Shown here one piece after another: positions 44,602 to 54,010 of a DNA stretch of 64,000 bases. Location of the stretch: NCBI RefSeq assembly GCF_014218805.1, contig NZ_JACJUV010000001.1, positions 372,001 to 436,000 on the forward strand, written 5' to 3'. Position 1 is the first letter of the stretch. Each line of letters begins with the position of its first letter. The stretch comes from Teredinibacter franksiae. GTDB taxonomy: Bacteria > Pseudomonadota > Gammaproteobacteria > Pseudomonadales > Cellvibrionaceae. The notes under the pieces were generated by a model. That model had not been told where the DNA came from. It ran no database searches and was given only the letters and a program-made list of their open reading frames with translations. The position numbers and the translations under genes are program-made.

Positions 44602-44928
44602 TTACTCCGATGAATGCTGCCCATTTACATCAACTATAAAGCTCTCTTTACCCGCTGTTTTTCTCGCAGCTTTGTCTTTTAGTATTTGCTCGAGTGAACG
44701 AACAGCTTCAGGGCTCTTCCTACCAAAATTTTTAAAATACAACTCTTCAATAAAGGCCGGAAGAGGTGATTTCCATGATTCCTGTTTATGATTAGCCATA
44801 CTGCCAAATTTTTTGGGATTAAGGCCAAGCTCCCTAGCCATTTGTATTTGAGCATGGGACAACTGATATTTCTTTCTAGCCTCTATCCAAGGCTTAATTT
44901 TCTGAGGTATAAATCCAGCTTTCGCCAT
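44602..44928 (-). CDS. Small basic hypothetical protein
   Basis: 108 residues. The ATG at 44928 has AGGTGG 8 nt upstream; a start nine codons earlier is unlikely. A basic N-terminal block (GFIPQKIKPWIEARKKYQLSHAQIQMARELGLNPKKFG) is followed by NHKQESWKSPLPAFIEELYF and KNFGRKSPEAVRSLEQILKDK. LSHAQIQMARELGLNPKKFG reads like a DNA-binding helix-turn-helix. Homologues of this style are common as uncharacterised proteins. A GGGCACC-type repeat end (44946-44952) precedes it. Confidence 0.65.
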   Translation of the reverse strand: MAKAGFIPQKIKPWIEARKKYQLSHAQIQMARELGLNPKKFGSMANHKQESWKSPLPAFIEELYFKNFGRKSPEAVRSLEQILKDKAARKTAGKESFIVDVNGQHSSE

Positions 44929-45001
44929 TAAAAAACCACCTAAACTAAAGGGCACCTATGTTTATTCATCGGTATGACTGCGCTTCAGTGGACAAATCAG
45001 G

Positions 45002-45352
45002 CTAATCACCACCATCCCCGCCACCATCAGAATCTGAAGAACCTAGGGAGGAAAAATCAAGATCAAAGCCCCAACCAGTATCGTAATCACCACCATTTTT
45101 AACGCGGCGACTATTAACGCAAGCCATGATAAAGCCAACTAACATTACAAAAAGTACTTCAATGCTGTAGCTATTGTGATAACCATAGGCCGTTGACAGA
45201 ACCAAAATGACAACACCTGCACTGCGAATGCTGATTTTTATTTTCTTCGCTAAAAAACCACCGACAACAAAAACAAAACAACCGAGTAGAAGTTCATTTT
45301 TGTATAAAAGCAGTAATCCAAATGCGGTAATAGTATATCCAATAAAACTCAT
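45002..45352 (-). CDS. Small membrane protein with Gly/Asp-rich tail
   Basis: 116 residues with about three membrane helices (YTITAFGLLLLY, ELLLGCFVFVVGGFLA, AGVVILVLSTAYGYHNSYSIEVLFVMLVGFIMACV). An acidic Gly-rich C-terminus follows (YDTGWGFDLDFSSLG, then DSDGGGDGGD). Unknown family. The nearest possible Shine-Dalgarno is GAAGTG. Another GGGCACC-type end lies 30 bp upstream of it. Confidence 0.6.
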   Translation of the reverse strand: MSFIGYTITAFGLLLLYKNELLLGCFVFVVGGFLAKKIKISIRSAGVVILVLSTAYGYHNSYSIEVLFVMLVGFIMACVNSRRVKNGGDYDTGWGFDLDFSSLGSSDSDGGGDGGD

Positions 45353-46482
45353 ATCACTTCAGTCCATTAAGTCATAACGTTAGGGCACCTGCGATACATA
45401 TAGAACGGGTTTATGTGCAAACATGCATCGAAGAGAATCTACAGCCCCGCAGCCCCCATTACGTACGCGAAAAAACCCAAAAGATGCCATCTTGGTACCG
45501 AAATGTACACATCTCCCTGCTATTACAGGAATACCCAGCTCTCAGGGCCGATATACCCCGAGAAACGTAACACCTGTAACCCATTGAATACATTAACCTT
45601 ATCAAAATAGTCGCTAACTAACACCTCAGCTAATTGGCTGGCCAAAGTAAAACTCGATACGCGCCACTATTGGCGCCACTATGCGCGCAGTGTTGGGCAC
45701 CTCAACCAATAGTAAGGGCACCGCTATCAATTGAATTTGGCTCTGCGTGACCAGGCAGGCCTTAGTGCAAGGAGGACTGCGCAGCGTAAGACTGGCTGGC
45801 TTTCCAAGCAGGCCAAGGCTGCAATAAGGTTTGCCAGGCAACGCCCTTGGGGGCTTTGTGTGCAGTTCATGCACGGCGTTAAAATTTTTCGCCTGGCCAC
45901 CATTTTTTTGCGCACGAACCGCACACAAAGCCAGAGGCCAAAAGCAATTAATAAGGGGCCTGAAAAGGTTATTTTATATGCTGGGTCAAATCACAGCAAA
46001 GCCTTCGTCGGAATTGCTTATCAATACTAAACAATACACGGCCGCGTTTGCGCTCTAAATATGCATCCTGTCGCAGGTTAGTTACTGCCCATACCCCATT
46101 TTATTCATCCCCGCTGCTATTCCCGGCACTATCACCCCTTTATGGTGTACTGCATTTGGTCTAAAAATAGTCCGCAGGCGATTACCGCAGTTTGCGGCCA
46201 CTTAGAGCCTAGCTTAAACCCTCTACTGCAGTAGCATGTTAGCCGCGCCAGCCCGTCGAATTGCCTCATGAAAACAATGACATCACCGACGTCGGATTAG
46301 TGTTTTCACTAGAAGCCCGAGCAGCGAATAACTTAACCTACAGCCACAAAAGACAATTTATGGGTGGTAAACCACTCATCAATCTACGCTAAACGCAATA
46401 ATCCACCCTCGCCTATTGATAAACCCCCACCTTTACCAATATCCTTCGCGCTGAAAAAACGAGGAACCATTTCGGAGACCCT
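45353..46482. other. Accessory intergenic region with MITE-like DNA
   Basis: About 1.1 kb without an intact gene. It holds a GGGCACC-type end at 45384, short GC-rich repeats (GCGCCACTAT twice near 45661-45681), a full MITE-like element at 45715-45961, then ~500 bp of AT-moderate DNA with nothing I recognise before yqhA. Confidence 0.6.
45715..45961. mobile_element. MITE-like element, copy C
   Basis: Left end AGGGCACCGCTATCAATTGA and a degenerate inverted right end (CAATTAATAAGGGGCC) enclose ~245 bp. The interior matches copy A around 57718-57756: gcttTGTGTGC..TTCAT..CAC.GCG.TAAAATTTTTCGCC is shared apart from scattered changes. No transposase frame; the frames that cross it are artefacts. 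Confidence 0.65.
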
Positions 46483-47004
46483 ATGGAAAAGATTTTTGAA
46501 CGCTTAATGTACCGCTCACGCTGGGTACTAGCACCCATTTACCTTGGTTTGAGTTTGGCGGTTTTGGCGCTGGCGGTTAAGTTTTTTCAGGAGGTTATTC
46601 ACCTGCTGTTCCACGCCTGGGACATGAAAGAAGCGGATATGATCTTGCTGGTACTATCGCTTATCGATATCGCCATGGTCGGCGGCTTGCTCGTAATGGT
46701 TATGATGAGCGGCTACGAAAACTTTGTTAGCCAAATAAACCTGGATGGCGAAGAAGAAAAGCTCGCATGGCTGGGCAAAATGGATTCTTCGTCGCTTAAA
46801 GCTAAAATAGCGGCTTCTATTGTTGCAATATCCTCTATTCATTTATTAAAGAAGTTCATGGATATTCAAGAGGTGGATAATGAAAAACTCAAATGGTACG
46901 TCATTATTCACCTAACATTTGTTGCCTCGGCATTTGCCATGGGCGCCTTAGACAGAATTAACCATACGGTTAAAAAACCTGCATTAAATGATGACACCAA
47001 CTAA
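46483..47004 (+). CDS. yqhA: YqhA/UPF0114 family membrane protein
   Basis: 173 residues with four predicted helices ([80 protein letters not shown]). [13 protein letters not shown] and GYENFVSQI are family-diagnostic (TIGR00645). The function is unknown. The ATG has GGAG 6 nt upstream. It converges on cusA across a hairpin with T tails on both strands. Confidence 0.9.
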   Translation: MEKIFERLMYRSRWVLAPIYLGLSLAVLALAVKFFQEVIHLLFHAWDMKEADMILLVLSLIDIAMVGGLLVMVMMSGYENFVSQINLDGEEEKLAWLGKMDSSSLKAKIAASIVAISSIHLLKKFMDIQEVDNEKLKWYVIIHLTFVASAFAMGALDRINHTVKKPALNDDTN

Positions 47005-47024
47005 TAGCTCAAGTAATAGCTCGC

Positions 47025-47054
47025 AAGCCCGGCTTTTATTGTATGCCGGGCTTT
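47025..47054. terminator. Bidirectional terminator hairpin between yqhA and cusA
   Basis: AAGCCCGGC and its exact complement are separated by an 11-base AT-rich loop and flanked by short T/A tracts. It lies between the two convergent genes and so serves yqhA and the cusBA operon. Confidence 0.7.
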
Positions 47055-47062
47055 GTACGCTG

Positions 47063-50000
47063 CTAGACAGCGTTACCTCCTTTTTTTTGTCGCCACAATA
47101 AGTAAACCACCGGCAATACGAACAGTGTCAGTAACACCGAGGTAACCATGCCGCCAACCATTGGGGCTGCAAGCCTGCTCATTACTTCCGAGCCGGTGCC
47201 CGTACCCAATAATATGGGCAGTAAACCAACAATGGTGGCGCTGGCGGTCATTACCACCGGCCTTACCCGCAGCCCCGCACCTTGTGCTATAGCAAAAAGT
47301 AGGTTTTCTTGAGATTTATTTTCCTCTAACAAATACTGCTCCCATGCTTGGTCCAAATACACCAGCATTATCACGCCGGTTTCTACTGCCACCCCCGCAA
47401 GCGCAATGCCTCCAACCGCCACAGCAATGGAGAAATCGAAATCTAACCAATACATGAACCACGCACTGCCCACCAATGCCAATGGTAACGATGCCATTAA
47501 TATAATGACTGGGGTTGCTCTGCGAAAATTAAGGAACAAGAGCACAACAATAACTAGCAGGGTAAGCGGTACAACAAAGGTTAACTTTTCTTTGGCGCGC
47601 TCCATATATTCATACTGCCCAGCCCAAGCAATGGAATAACCCGGTGGCAATGAAAGCTGCTGGTCTACCGATACTTTCGCATTTGCAACATAGTTACCTA
47701 CATCTATTCCGTCAATATCCACATACACCCAGCCATTTGTTCGAGCGTTTTCGCTTTTTATACCCGCAGGGCCATCGGAGATGTTTATGCTCGCCACATC
47801 AGCTAATGCAATACGCTGCCCATTGGGCGTGACTATTGGTAGAAGCTTAATCTGTTCTGGTGTGTCGCGGTAACTCTGGGGGTAACGGATATTCACCGGA
47901 TATCGTTCCAACCCCTCTACCGTCTGGGTAACATTAACACCCCCAATCGCCGACGATATAACCTGCTGAACATCGGTAATATTAAGGCCAAAACGCGCGG
48001 CTTTTTCCCTGTTAATGTTCACATTAATGTAGCGGCCTCCGGCTACACGCTCGGAATAAACCGATGCGGTTCCCGGCTCTTGCTCAAGTATTTGTTCAAC
48101 TTGCATGCCCAACTGTTCAATTACAGCAAGATCTGGCCCCGCTATTTTTATGCCCACGGGTGTTTTTACGCCGGTCGCCAACATATCAATACGCGTTTTA
48201 ATGGGCATCACCCAGGCATTAGTCAGCCCTGGCAGCTTTACCCGTGCATCGAGTTCCTTTTTAAGTTTTTCAGTGGTCATGCCCTCTCGCCACAGTTCAC
48301 GAGGCTGTAACTGAATAAATGTTTCTATCATAGTGAGTGGTGCCGGGTCGGTGGCGGTGTCTGCGCGGCCAATTTTCCCAAAAACTGTTTTAACTTCTGG
48401 CACTGTACGTATTAACTTATTCGTTTGCTGTAGGAGTTCGCGCGCTTTACCAATGGATAACCCCGGATGCGTAGTTGGCATGTACATCAAGTCACCTTCA
48501 TCCAATGGCGGCATAAATTCGCTACCAATGCGTTGCAGCGGAAATACACTACTCACCAAAAACAGCAAGGCCATAAACAGCGTTGTTTTGGGGTACGCTA
48601 AAACTTTGTTGAGCATTGGCCGGTACACATTAACCAGTGTACGATTTACCGGGTTTTGTTTTTCACTTTTAACACCACCACGAATAAAATAGCCCATGAG
48701 TACCGGCACCAAGGTTATGGCCAATATTGCGGCTGCGCCCATGGCGTAGGTTTTTGTGAAGGCTAGCGGTGAGAACATTCGCCCTTCTTGCGCCTCTAAT
48801 GTAAATACCGGTAAAAAACTTACGGTAATAATAAGCAGGCTGAAAAAAAGCGCTGGGCCTACCTCGACGGCGGAGTCAGCCACAATTTTCCAGCGGTTTT
48901 TATCATTTAATGGCGTGCGTTCCATATGCTTATGCATATTTTCGATCAGCACTATTGCCCCATCAATCATCGCACCAATGGCAATGGCTATGCCCCCCAA
49001 TGACATGATGTTAGCGTTTAGTCCCTGAAAGTACATCACAATAAAGGCCGCCAGAACACCCACAGGTAAACTGATAATGGCCACCAAAGATGAGCGCAAG
49101 TGAAAGAGAAATAAAGCGCATACCAGTGCGACCATTGCCAGTTCTTCCACCAACTTGTGCCACAGGTTTTCTATTGCGCTTTCAATTAAACCCGAGCGAT
49201 CGTAAACCGTTACTAATTCCACGCCTTCCGGCAGGCTTTTTTTAAGCGACGCCAGCCTAGCCTTTACGCCTTTAAGTGTGGCTTGAGCATTTTCCCCATA
49301 ACGCATAACCACCACCCCGCCAACGGTTTCGCCTTCACCGTTCAGCTCGGCTATGCCTCTACGCATTTGCGGGCCCGTTCCAATAGAGGCTACATCTTTC
49401 AGTAATAGTGGCGTACCCTGCTCGTTCACGCCAAGGGGAACCACCTCCAGATCCTTCTCGTTTTGAATATAGCCAGATGCCCGTACCATATATTCGGCTT
49501 CGGCCATCTCCACAACCGAAGCCCCTACTTCCTGATTAGCGTTTTTTATGGCATTTTGAATATGTGCCAGCGGTATTCCAAAAGCACGTAGTTTTTCCGG
49601 GTTAACCGTTACTTGATACTGTTTCATCATGCCGCCAATCGAAGCCACCTCCGAAACGCCCGGTACCGTTTGTAATTCGTACTTTAAAAACCAATCTTGC
49701 AGGCTGCGTAACTGACTAATGTCATGCTTCCCGGTTTTATCCACCAATGCATATAAATAAACCCAGCCCACGCCCGTTGCATCTGGCCCCAACTGTGAAC
49801 GTGCAGCCTCTGGTAGCGAAGGGGCTACCTGACTTAAATATTCCAACACTCGCGTTCGCGCCCAATATAAATCGGTGCTCTCGTTAAAAATCACATAAAC
49901 ATAAGAGTCGCCAAAGAATGAATAACCGCGTACCGTTTCAGCACCCGGTACTGACAACATTGCGGTGGTTAACGGGTAGGTTACCTGATCTTCAACAACT

Positions 50001-50176
50001 TGCGGTGCCTGACCGGGGTAGCGGGTTTTAATAATGACTTGAACGTCTGACAAATCCGGAATTGCATCAACTGGCGTATTTTTGACCGCAGCGATGCCGC
50101 CAAAAATTAAAACCGCCGTCGCCAATAAGATAAGGACACGGTTGCGAACACTCCAACGAATGACAGCTTCAATCAT
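47063..50176 (-). CDS. cusA: CusA-type heavy-metal efflux RND pump
   Basis: 1037 residues in the usual RND layout: 12 helices, two large periplasmic loops. Heavy-metal RND motifs: VDAIPDLSDVQVIIKTRYPGQAPQVVEDQVTYPLTT at the N-terminus, AIGAMIDGAIVLIENMHKHME in helix 4 with the proton-relay acidic residues, and GEVELVTVYDRSGLI-like DGVE loop; the HAE1-type residues are absent. The sequence fits the CusA/SilA/CzcA group; the metal (Cu/Ag or Zn/Co/Cd) is not fixed by sequence alone. CusB overlaps it by 8 bp, and a GGAGG site lies upstream of the ATG. No outer-membrane factor gene (cusC) is in the window. Confidence 0.94.
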   Translation of the reverse strand: MIEAVIRWSVRNRVLILLATAVLIFGGIAAVKNTPVDAIPDLSDVQVIIKTRYPGQAPQVVEDQVTYPLTTAMLSVPGAETVRGYSFFGDSYVYVIFNESTDLYWARTRVLEYLSQVAPSLPEAARSQLGPDATGVGWVYLYALVDKTGKHDISQLRSLQDWFLKYELQTVPGVSEVASIGGMMKQYQVTVNPEKLRAFGIPLAHIQNAIKNANQEVGASVVEMAEAEYMVRASGYIQNEKDLEVVPLGVNEQGTPLLLKDVASIGTGPQMRRGIAELNGEGETVGGVVVMRYGENAQATLKGVKARLASLKKSLPEGVELVTVYDRSGLIESAIENLWHKLVEELAMVALVCALFLFHLRSSLVAIISLPVGVLAAFIVMYFQGLNANIMSLGGIAIAIGAMIDGAIVLIENMHKHMERTPLNDKNRWKIVADSAVEVGPALFFSLLIITVSFLPVFTLEAQEGRMFSPLAFTKTYAMGAAAILAITLVPVLMGYFIRGGVKSEKQNPVNRTLVNVYRPMLNKVLAYPKTTLFMALLFLVSSVFPLQRIGSEFMPPLDEGDLMYMPTTHPGLSIGKARELLQQTNKLIRTVPEVKTVFGKIGRADTATDPAPLTMIETFIQLQPRELWREGMTTEKLKKELDARVKLPGLTNAWVMPIKTRIDMLATGVKTPVGIKIAGPDLAVIEQLGMQVEQILEQEPGTASVYSERVAGGRYINVNINREKAARFGLNITDVQQVISSAIGGVNVTQTVEGLERYPVNIRYPQSYRDTPEQIKLLPIVTPNGQRIALADVASINISDGPAGIKSENARTNGWVYVDIDGIDVGNYVANAKVSVDQQLSLPPGYSIAWAGQYEYMERAKEKLTFVVPLTLLVIVVLLFLNFRRATPVIILMASLPLALVGSAWFMYWLDFDFSIAVAVGGIALAGVAVETGVIMLVYLDQAWEQYLLEENKSQENLLFAIAQGAGLRVRPVVMTASATIVGLLPILLGTGTGSEVMSRLAAPMVGGMVTSVLLTLFVLPVVYLLWRQKKGGNAV

Positions 50177-51620
50177 GCTTCATTTCCTCCATAGAATGGA
50201 TTCCACTTAACACCCAGGTATCGTCAGTTTCGCTAATTTCGACATGCAGTGTTAGGCCCTCTTTTAGTTTGCCTATATCTACGCTGTCGTTTACGGGAAA
50301 CATCATGGTCATTACCGGCCAGTCCCACTCTTCAATGGGTTGATGGGTAAGCTTCACCATCCCCATGTCTACCATCACCTCCTCAATTCGAGCTTCCACC
50401 CACACTGAAGCCGGTTTTTCTGTATGGCTTTGCATGCGCATAAAATCTGAGGTTTTACTGGATTCAGAATCCAGTAAAAACTGCGCCGAGCTAACAATTA
50501 CATCTCCCTGCTGCAAGCCTTCCAATACCTGCGTGTGGACATTATCAGAAGCGCCTAGCTTTACCGCAATAGATTTAAACCTACCCTGTTCCAATGCCAG
50601 TACTACACGATTTTGAGCACCGGTTCGAATAACCGCTTCGTTGGGCACGACCAGTTTCATATCATTGCTTTCGGCATGAATTATCACCTGAGCAAACATA
50701 TTCGGTTTAAGAATTTTTTCCGCGTTATCGAAACGCAATCGAACGCGCACGGTACGGTTCTGTGGGTTGAGCGCCGGGTAAACGTAGTCAACGGCACCCA
50801 CCCATTCACGTCCCGGGAGGTAATCCAATGTCATGGTTACCGCAAGCCCCACTTTTACCTGCGCAGCCTGGCGTTCAAAAATTTCCGCTTCCACCCATAC
50901 ATTTTCCAAATTGGCTATCGACATTAACGTGGTGCCAGGCGTTACATAAAAGCCTTCGCGAATCTTCAAGTTATCGCTATACCCCGCTTGGGGAGCATAG
51001 AATGTTACTGTCTGCTTAACTTTGCGCGTTTTGTTTATATGCGTTACAACGGCATCGGGAATGTGCAAGGCCTTCAAACGCAATTGCGCCGACTGTATAA
51101 ATTGACTGTTATTGCGGTTAAGTGCCAATAGATATTCCTCTTGGGCATTCACCAGCTCGGGTGAATAGAGGTCGTATAATGGCTGATTTTTTTGCACCGG
51201 ATCACCCGATGTTTTGATATAAAGCTTTTCTACCCACCCCTCTACGCGTGGATGTATATGTACCAATTTGTCTTGGTCGTACTGCACATAGCCCACTGTT
51301 TTAATTTGCGGCTGCAAATTTGTGTTTAGTACCGTAACCGTACGCACTCCCAGGTTGTTAACCACCTCGGGTGAAATAACAACTTCACCCGGCCCTCCCA
51401 CCGTTTCGTACACAGGTACTAAATCCATCCCCATGGGGGATTTCCCCGGTTTGTCGCGACGAAAGTTAGCGTCCATCGGCGCCACCCAATAAAGCGGTAT
51501 TTTGTCTTTTTCGAGGGAAGAACTTAATTCCATCGGTGATTGAAATAGGAGGTAGCCAATGGCAAGGCCACAGGCAAGGCTAACAAAAATCGTCGAGAAA
51601 CGATTGAATAGGCTTTTCAC
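50169..51620 (-). CDS. cusB: CusB-type periplasmic adaptor fused to a CusF-like domain
   Basis: 483 residues with an N-terminal membrane anchor and a heavy-metal-binding domain (WVAPMDANFRRDKPGKSPMGMDLVPVYE). Lipoyl/alpha-hairpin/beta-barrel adaptor blocks follow (VRTVTVLNTNLQPQIKTVGYV, YSPELVNAQEEYLLALN, RVRLRFDNAEKILKPNMFA). The C-terminal ~75 residues (VEARIEEVMVDMGMVKLTHQPIEEWDWPVMTMMFPV) resemble CusF, with Trp and Met ligands for Cu(I)/Ag(I). The start is GTG with GGAG upstream. It is first or second in the operon, next to the Cys-rich gene at 51681. The CusF fusion argues for copper or silver. Confidence 0.92.
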   Translation of the reverse strand: MKSLFNRFSTIFVSLACGLAIGYLLFQSPMELSSSLEKDKIPLYWVAPMDANFRRDKPGKSPMGMDLVPVYETVGGPGEVVISPEVVNNLGVRTVTVLNTNLQPQIKTVGYVQYDQDKLVHIHPRVEGWVEKLYIKTSGDPVQKNQPLYDLYSPELVNAQEEYLLALNRNNSQFIQSAQLRLKALHIPDAVVTHINKTRKVKQTVTFYAPQAGYSDNLKIREGFYVTPGTTLMSIANLENVWVEAEIFERQAAQVKVGLAVTMTLDYLPGREWVGAVDYVYPALNPQNRTVRVRLRFDNAEKILKPNMFAQVIIHAESNDMKLVVPNEAVIRTGAQNRVVLALEQGRFKSIAVKLGASDNVHTQVLEGLQQGDVIVSSAQFLLDSESSKTSDFMRMQSHTEKPASVWVEARIEEVMVDMGMVKLTHQPIEEWDWPVMTMMFPVNDSVDIGKLKEGLTLHVEISETDDTWVLSGIHSMEEMKHD

Positions 51621-51680
51621 AAAAATTCTCCAGAACTGAACACTAAACGAAACCCGAATAACGGGCGCACGGATATTGCG

Positions 51681-52055
51681 TTAAGCTTGGATGGGTGGGC
51701 GATACAAAGAGGAAAGGCACTCACGTGAAGGCGTAGTATTGGAACCGCAGCCATCTATACTAAGGGTATAAAACTGTGGGGAAAACACCGACGCAAGCAG
51801 CGCAAAACTGCAACCCAAAACACAGCAACTACCGCCGCTATCACAACACTCCGCGCTTTCCAACGCATCGTTTTGTATCTCAGCCGTTTGCTCGGTTTGG
51901 TATTCGTCGTGGCAGTGTGTTGAGGCAGGCAGCCCCTGAGAGCTGGAGTATTGTTGTTGATCCGCTGGCCCAACCGGCAACATCTCTACAGCCGCCAGCG
52001 CTTGCTGGCAAAGTAACCATAGGATAAGCACAATTGTGGTCGATCGTGTAAACAT
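51681..52055 (-). CDS. Exported Cys/His-rich small protein upstream of cusBA
   Basis: 124 residues. A signal peptide (FTRSTTIVLILWLLCQQALAAV) precedes a mature part with HCHDEYQTEQTAE, then CCDSGGSCCVLGCSFALLASV, a cluster of six Cys likely to bind metal, and a C-terminal SLYRPPIQA. The position 60 bp upstream of cusB on the same strand suggests a metal-sensing or metal-buffering partner of the efflux pump. Comparable small Cys/His proteins open some copper-resistance operons. I do not know the family. The start at 52055 is preferred because the signal peptide fits from there. Confidence 0.65.
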   Translation of the reverse strand: MFTRSTTIVLILWLLCQQALAAVEMLPVGPADQQQYSSSQGLPASTHCHDEYQTEQTAEIQNDALESAECCDSGGSCCVLGCSFALLASVFSPQFYTLSIDGCGSNTTPSRECLSSLYRPPIQA

Positions 52056-52393
52056 AGGGGCATCATAGCAAATCGCAGCCACGAATGTGAGCAGTCAGCC
52101 AAACGCTAAAGAAGCATCTCTCGATAGCGATGCTCTTTAAGATGATCCCTCACAATGTACGGCGGTAATCAAACCCACAAGCTTTCTAACCAGCGGTGTG
52201 CTTCCGGGCTTGGAGGTTTCCTCGGTGATCGACAATAACTGGCGCTATCATCACTCAGGGAGCATTCTAGCGACCTACGGTGCATCTCGGTAAAGCCTAA
52301 TTAACGATTTATCCCTCCACCCCATGCTACCCTTTTAGCCGTCAACCTGATCTGGCCGCTGGACCACTGAAGACAAACACTTACATATAAGAG
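52056..52393. other. Gap between the Cys-rich gene and the mannanase operator
   Basis: About 340 bp with no gene and no motif I can support besides weak AT-rich promoter-like stretches. It must contain the promoter of the cusBA operon on the minus strand. Confidence 0.4.
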
Positions 52394-52417
52394 GTTGATG
52401 TAACCCGTTACATCAAC
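52394..52417. promoter_or_regulatory. Perfect operator-like palindrome upstream of the mannanase
   Basis: GTTGATGTAAC and its exact complement GTTACATCAAC flank CC: a 24-bp dyad ending 37 bp before the start codon. The core TGTAACCCGTTACA has the size and symmetry of LacI/GalR-family operators. Confidence 0.7.
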
Positions 52418-52454
52418 TATTTTGACCCGAAGTTGATAATTAGTGATGCCTAGA

Positions 52455-53951
52455 ATGAAAATACACAATGCAATAGCCGCTTTGGCGTGTGCCCTTTTTA
52501 TTAGTGCCTGTGGTGGCGGTTCCAGTGGTGGTTCCAACGAAAACCCCAGCAGCCGCTCAAGCTCATCGTCCTTCAGCGTTTTCTCGGAAAGCTCCAGTAG
52601 CTCCTCCAGCGTTTCCTCTGAGAGCTCCAGTAGCTCCTCCAACCTTTCGTCGATGAGTTCTAGCTCCAGCAGTGTATCGACGGCCACCATTCCAAATGCG
52701 GCCACCAACACTACACCCTACTGTCGAATTCCAAACCCCAGTGACACCGACGGTTGGGGCTGGGAAAACCAGGCCAGCTGTGTTTACTTTAACTCGTCCT
52801 CCGACCCTGGTGTGGCCAGCCGACCCAACTGCCTGATCGGTAATGCCAGTACCCCTTACTGCGACACCGACAACCAAGGCTGGGGGTTTGAGAACAGTCG
52901 TTACTGTATCTCTACCAGCCTTTGTCCTGGCGCCGCCAGCAAAACCCAAACGGCAATATCGAGCAGCCTGGTTAACCCCAACGCAGACACCACCGCCCAA
53001 GCGGTTTACACCTACTTGAAATCCGTATGGGGCAGTAAAATGTTATCGGGCATTATGGATAACACGTGGCGAGACTCTACCGACATGTACCAACGGGTAT
53101 TGGATGACACAGGCAAAGCGCCGGCGATTATGGGCTTTGACTACATGAACTTCACCATTGGTAAATATGATGGTCAGGGTCAAACGGACGAAGCCATAGC
53201 CCACTGGAATCGCGGAGGCCTAGTTACATTTAACTGGCACTGGCGCGACCCTTCCGATGCCACGGAGCAGTTCTACACCAAAGATGCCAAAGACAACGGT
53301 ACAGACTTTGAAATCCCTATCGCTAATGCCCAGCTAGACACCAGCAACGCCAACTTCACCAAAATGGTTGCCGATATCGACATGGTCGCCGGTGAACTGC
53401 AAAAACTAGAAAGTGCAGGTGTTAGCGTATTATGGCGCCCCCTCCACGAAGCCAACGGTGGCTGGTTTTGGTGGGGCAAGCAACGCTCAGACAGCGTGCC
53501 CGCCGCTCACGCACAAATTCTATTGTGGCAATATATGTTCGACCGCCTTACCACTCACCATGGTTTAAACAACCTAATCTGGGTGTGGAACGGCCAAAAC
53601 GCGGCTTGGTATCCCGGCGATAGCTACGTCGATATCGTCAGCCACGATATCTACGACGACCCAAGAAGCTACGACTCTCAGATACACACATACAATGTCA
53701 CGCTCAACCAGCCCTTCCAAACCAAGCTGGTTGCACTGAGTGAAAACAGCAACATTCCAGACCCCGATGCCATGCAAGCCGACGGTGCCTGGTGGTTATA
53801 TTTTATGGTTTGGAATGATGGTGGTGATACCGCAGGGGTTACGGCAGAAGATAACTTTTGGACAGGCGAGTACTACAACACCAACGCCCATAAAACCCAT
53901 GTTTACAATCACGAACGGGTCATAACGCTAGACGAGCTGCCGGATTTTTAA
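52455..53951 (+). CDS. GH26 endo-beta-1,4-mannanase lipoprotein with CBM10-like modules
   Basis: Cleaves beta-1,4-mannan. 498 residues from 52455. The signal peptide ends in a lipobox (ALFISACGGG), so the enzyme is surface-lipidated. A ~55-residue Ser-rich linker follows (~25-80), typical of Cellvibrio-type carbohydrases. CBM10-like modules come next (GWGWENQASC and YCDTDNQGWGFENSRYC). The GH26 domain carries DYMNF early, acid/base E332 in LHEANGGWFWWG, and nucleophile E430 in VALSENSN. Alternative in-frame starts at 52446 and 52443 cannot be excluded. A perfect dyad lies upstream and a terminator downstream, so it is a single-gene unit. Confidence 0.95.
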   Translation: MKIHNAIAALACALFISACGGGSSGGSNENPSSRSSSSSFSVFSESSSSSSSVSSESSSSSSNLSSMSSSSSSVSTATIPNAATNTTPYCRIPNPSDTDGWGWENQASCVYFNSSSDPGVASRPNCLIGNASTPYCDTDNQGWGFENSRYCISTSLCPGAASKTQTAISSSLVNPNADTTAQAVYTYLKSVWGSKMLSGIMDNTWRDSTDMYQRVLDDTGKAPAIMGFDYMNFTIGKYDGQGQTDEAIAHWNRGGLVTFNWHWRDPSDATEQFYTKDAKDNGTDFEIPIANAQLDTSNANFTKMVADIDMVAGELQKLESAGVSVLWRPLHEANGGWFWWGKQRSDSVPAAHAQILLWQYMFDRLTTHHGLNNLIWVWNGQNAAWYPGDSYVDIVSHDIYDDPRSYDSQIHTYNVTLNQPFQTKLVALSENSNIPDPDAMQADGAWWLYFMVWNDGGDTAGVTAEDNFWTGEYYNTNAHKTHVYNHERVITLDELPDF

Positions 53952-53965
53952 GCCGACACAAATGC

Positions 53966-53995
53966 CAAAAAACGCCCGAATAACTCGGGCGTTTT
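53966..53995. terminator. Rho-independent terminator after the mannanase
   Basis: CGCCCGA/TCGGGCG with a five-base loop, followed by TTTT, and A-rich on the other side, 15 bp after the mannanase stop. It also faces the convergent gene at 54011. Confidence 0.9.
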
Positions 53996-54010
53996 CGTAT
54001 CTATGCGCTT

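Noticed and set aside
45626..46058. Overlapping small reading frames on both strands
   Set aside because: They cross the MITE-like copy C, whose translated frames recur in copies A and B only because the DNA repeats.
52563..53000. Minus-strand Gly/Ala-rich frame opposite the mannanase linker
   Set aside because: Shadow of the Ser-codon repeats and CBM region of the real gene.
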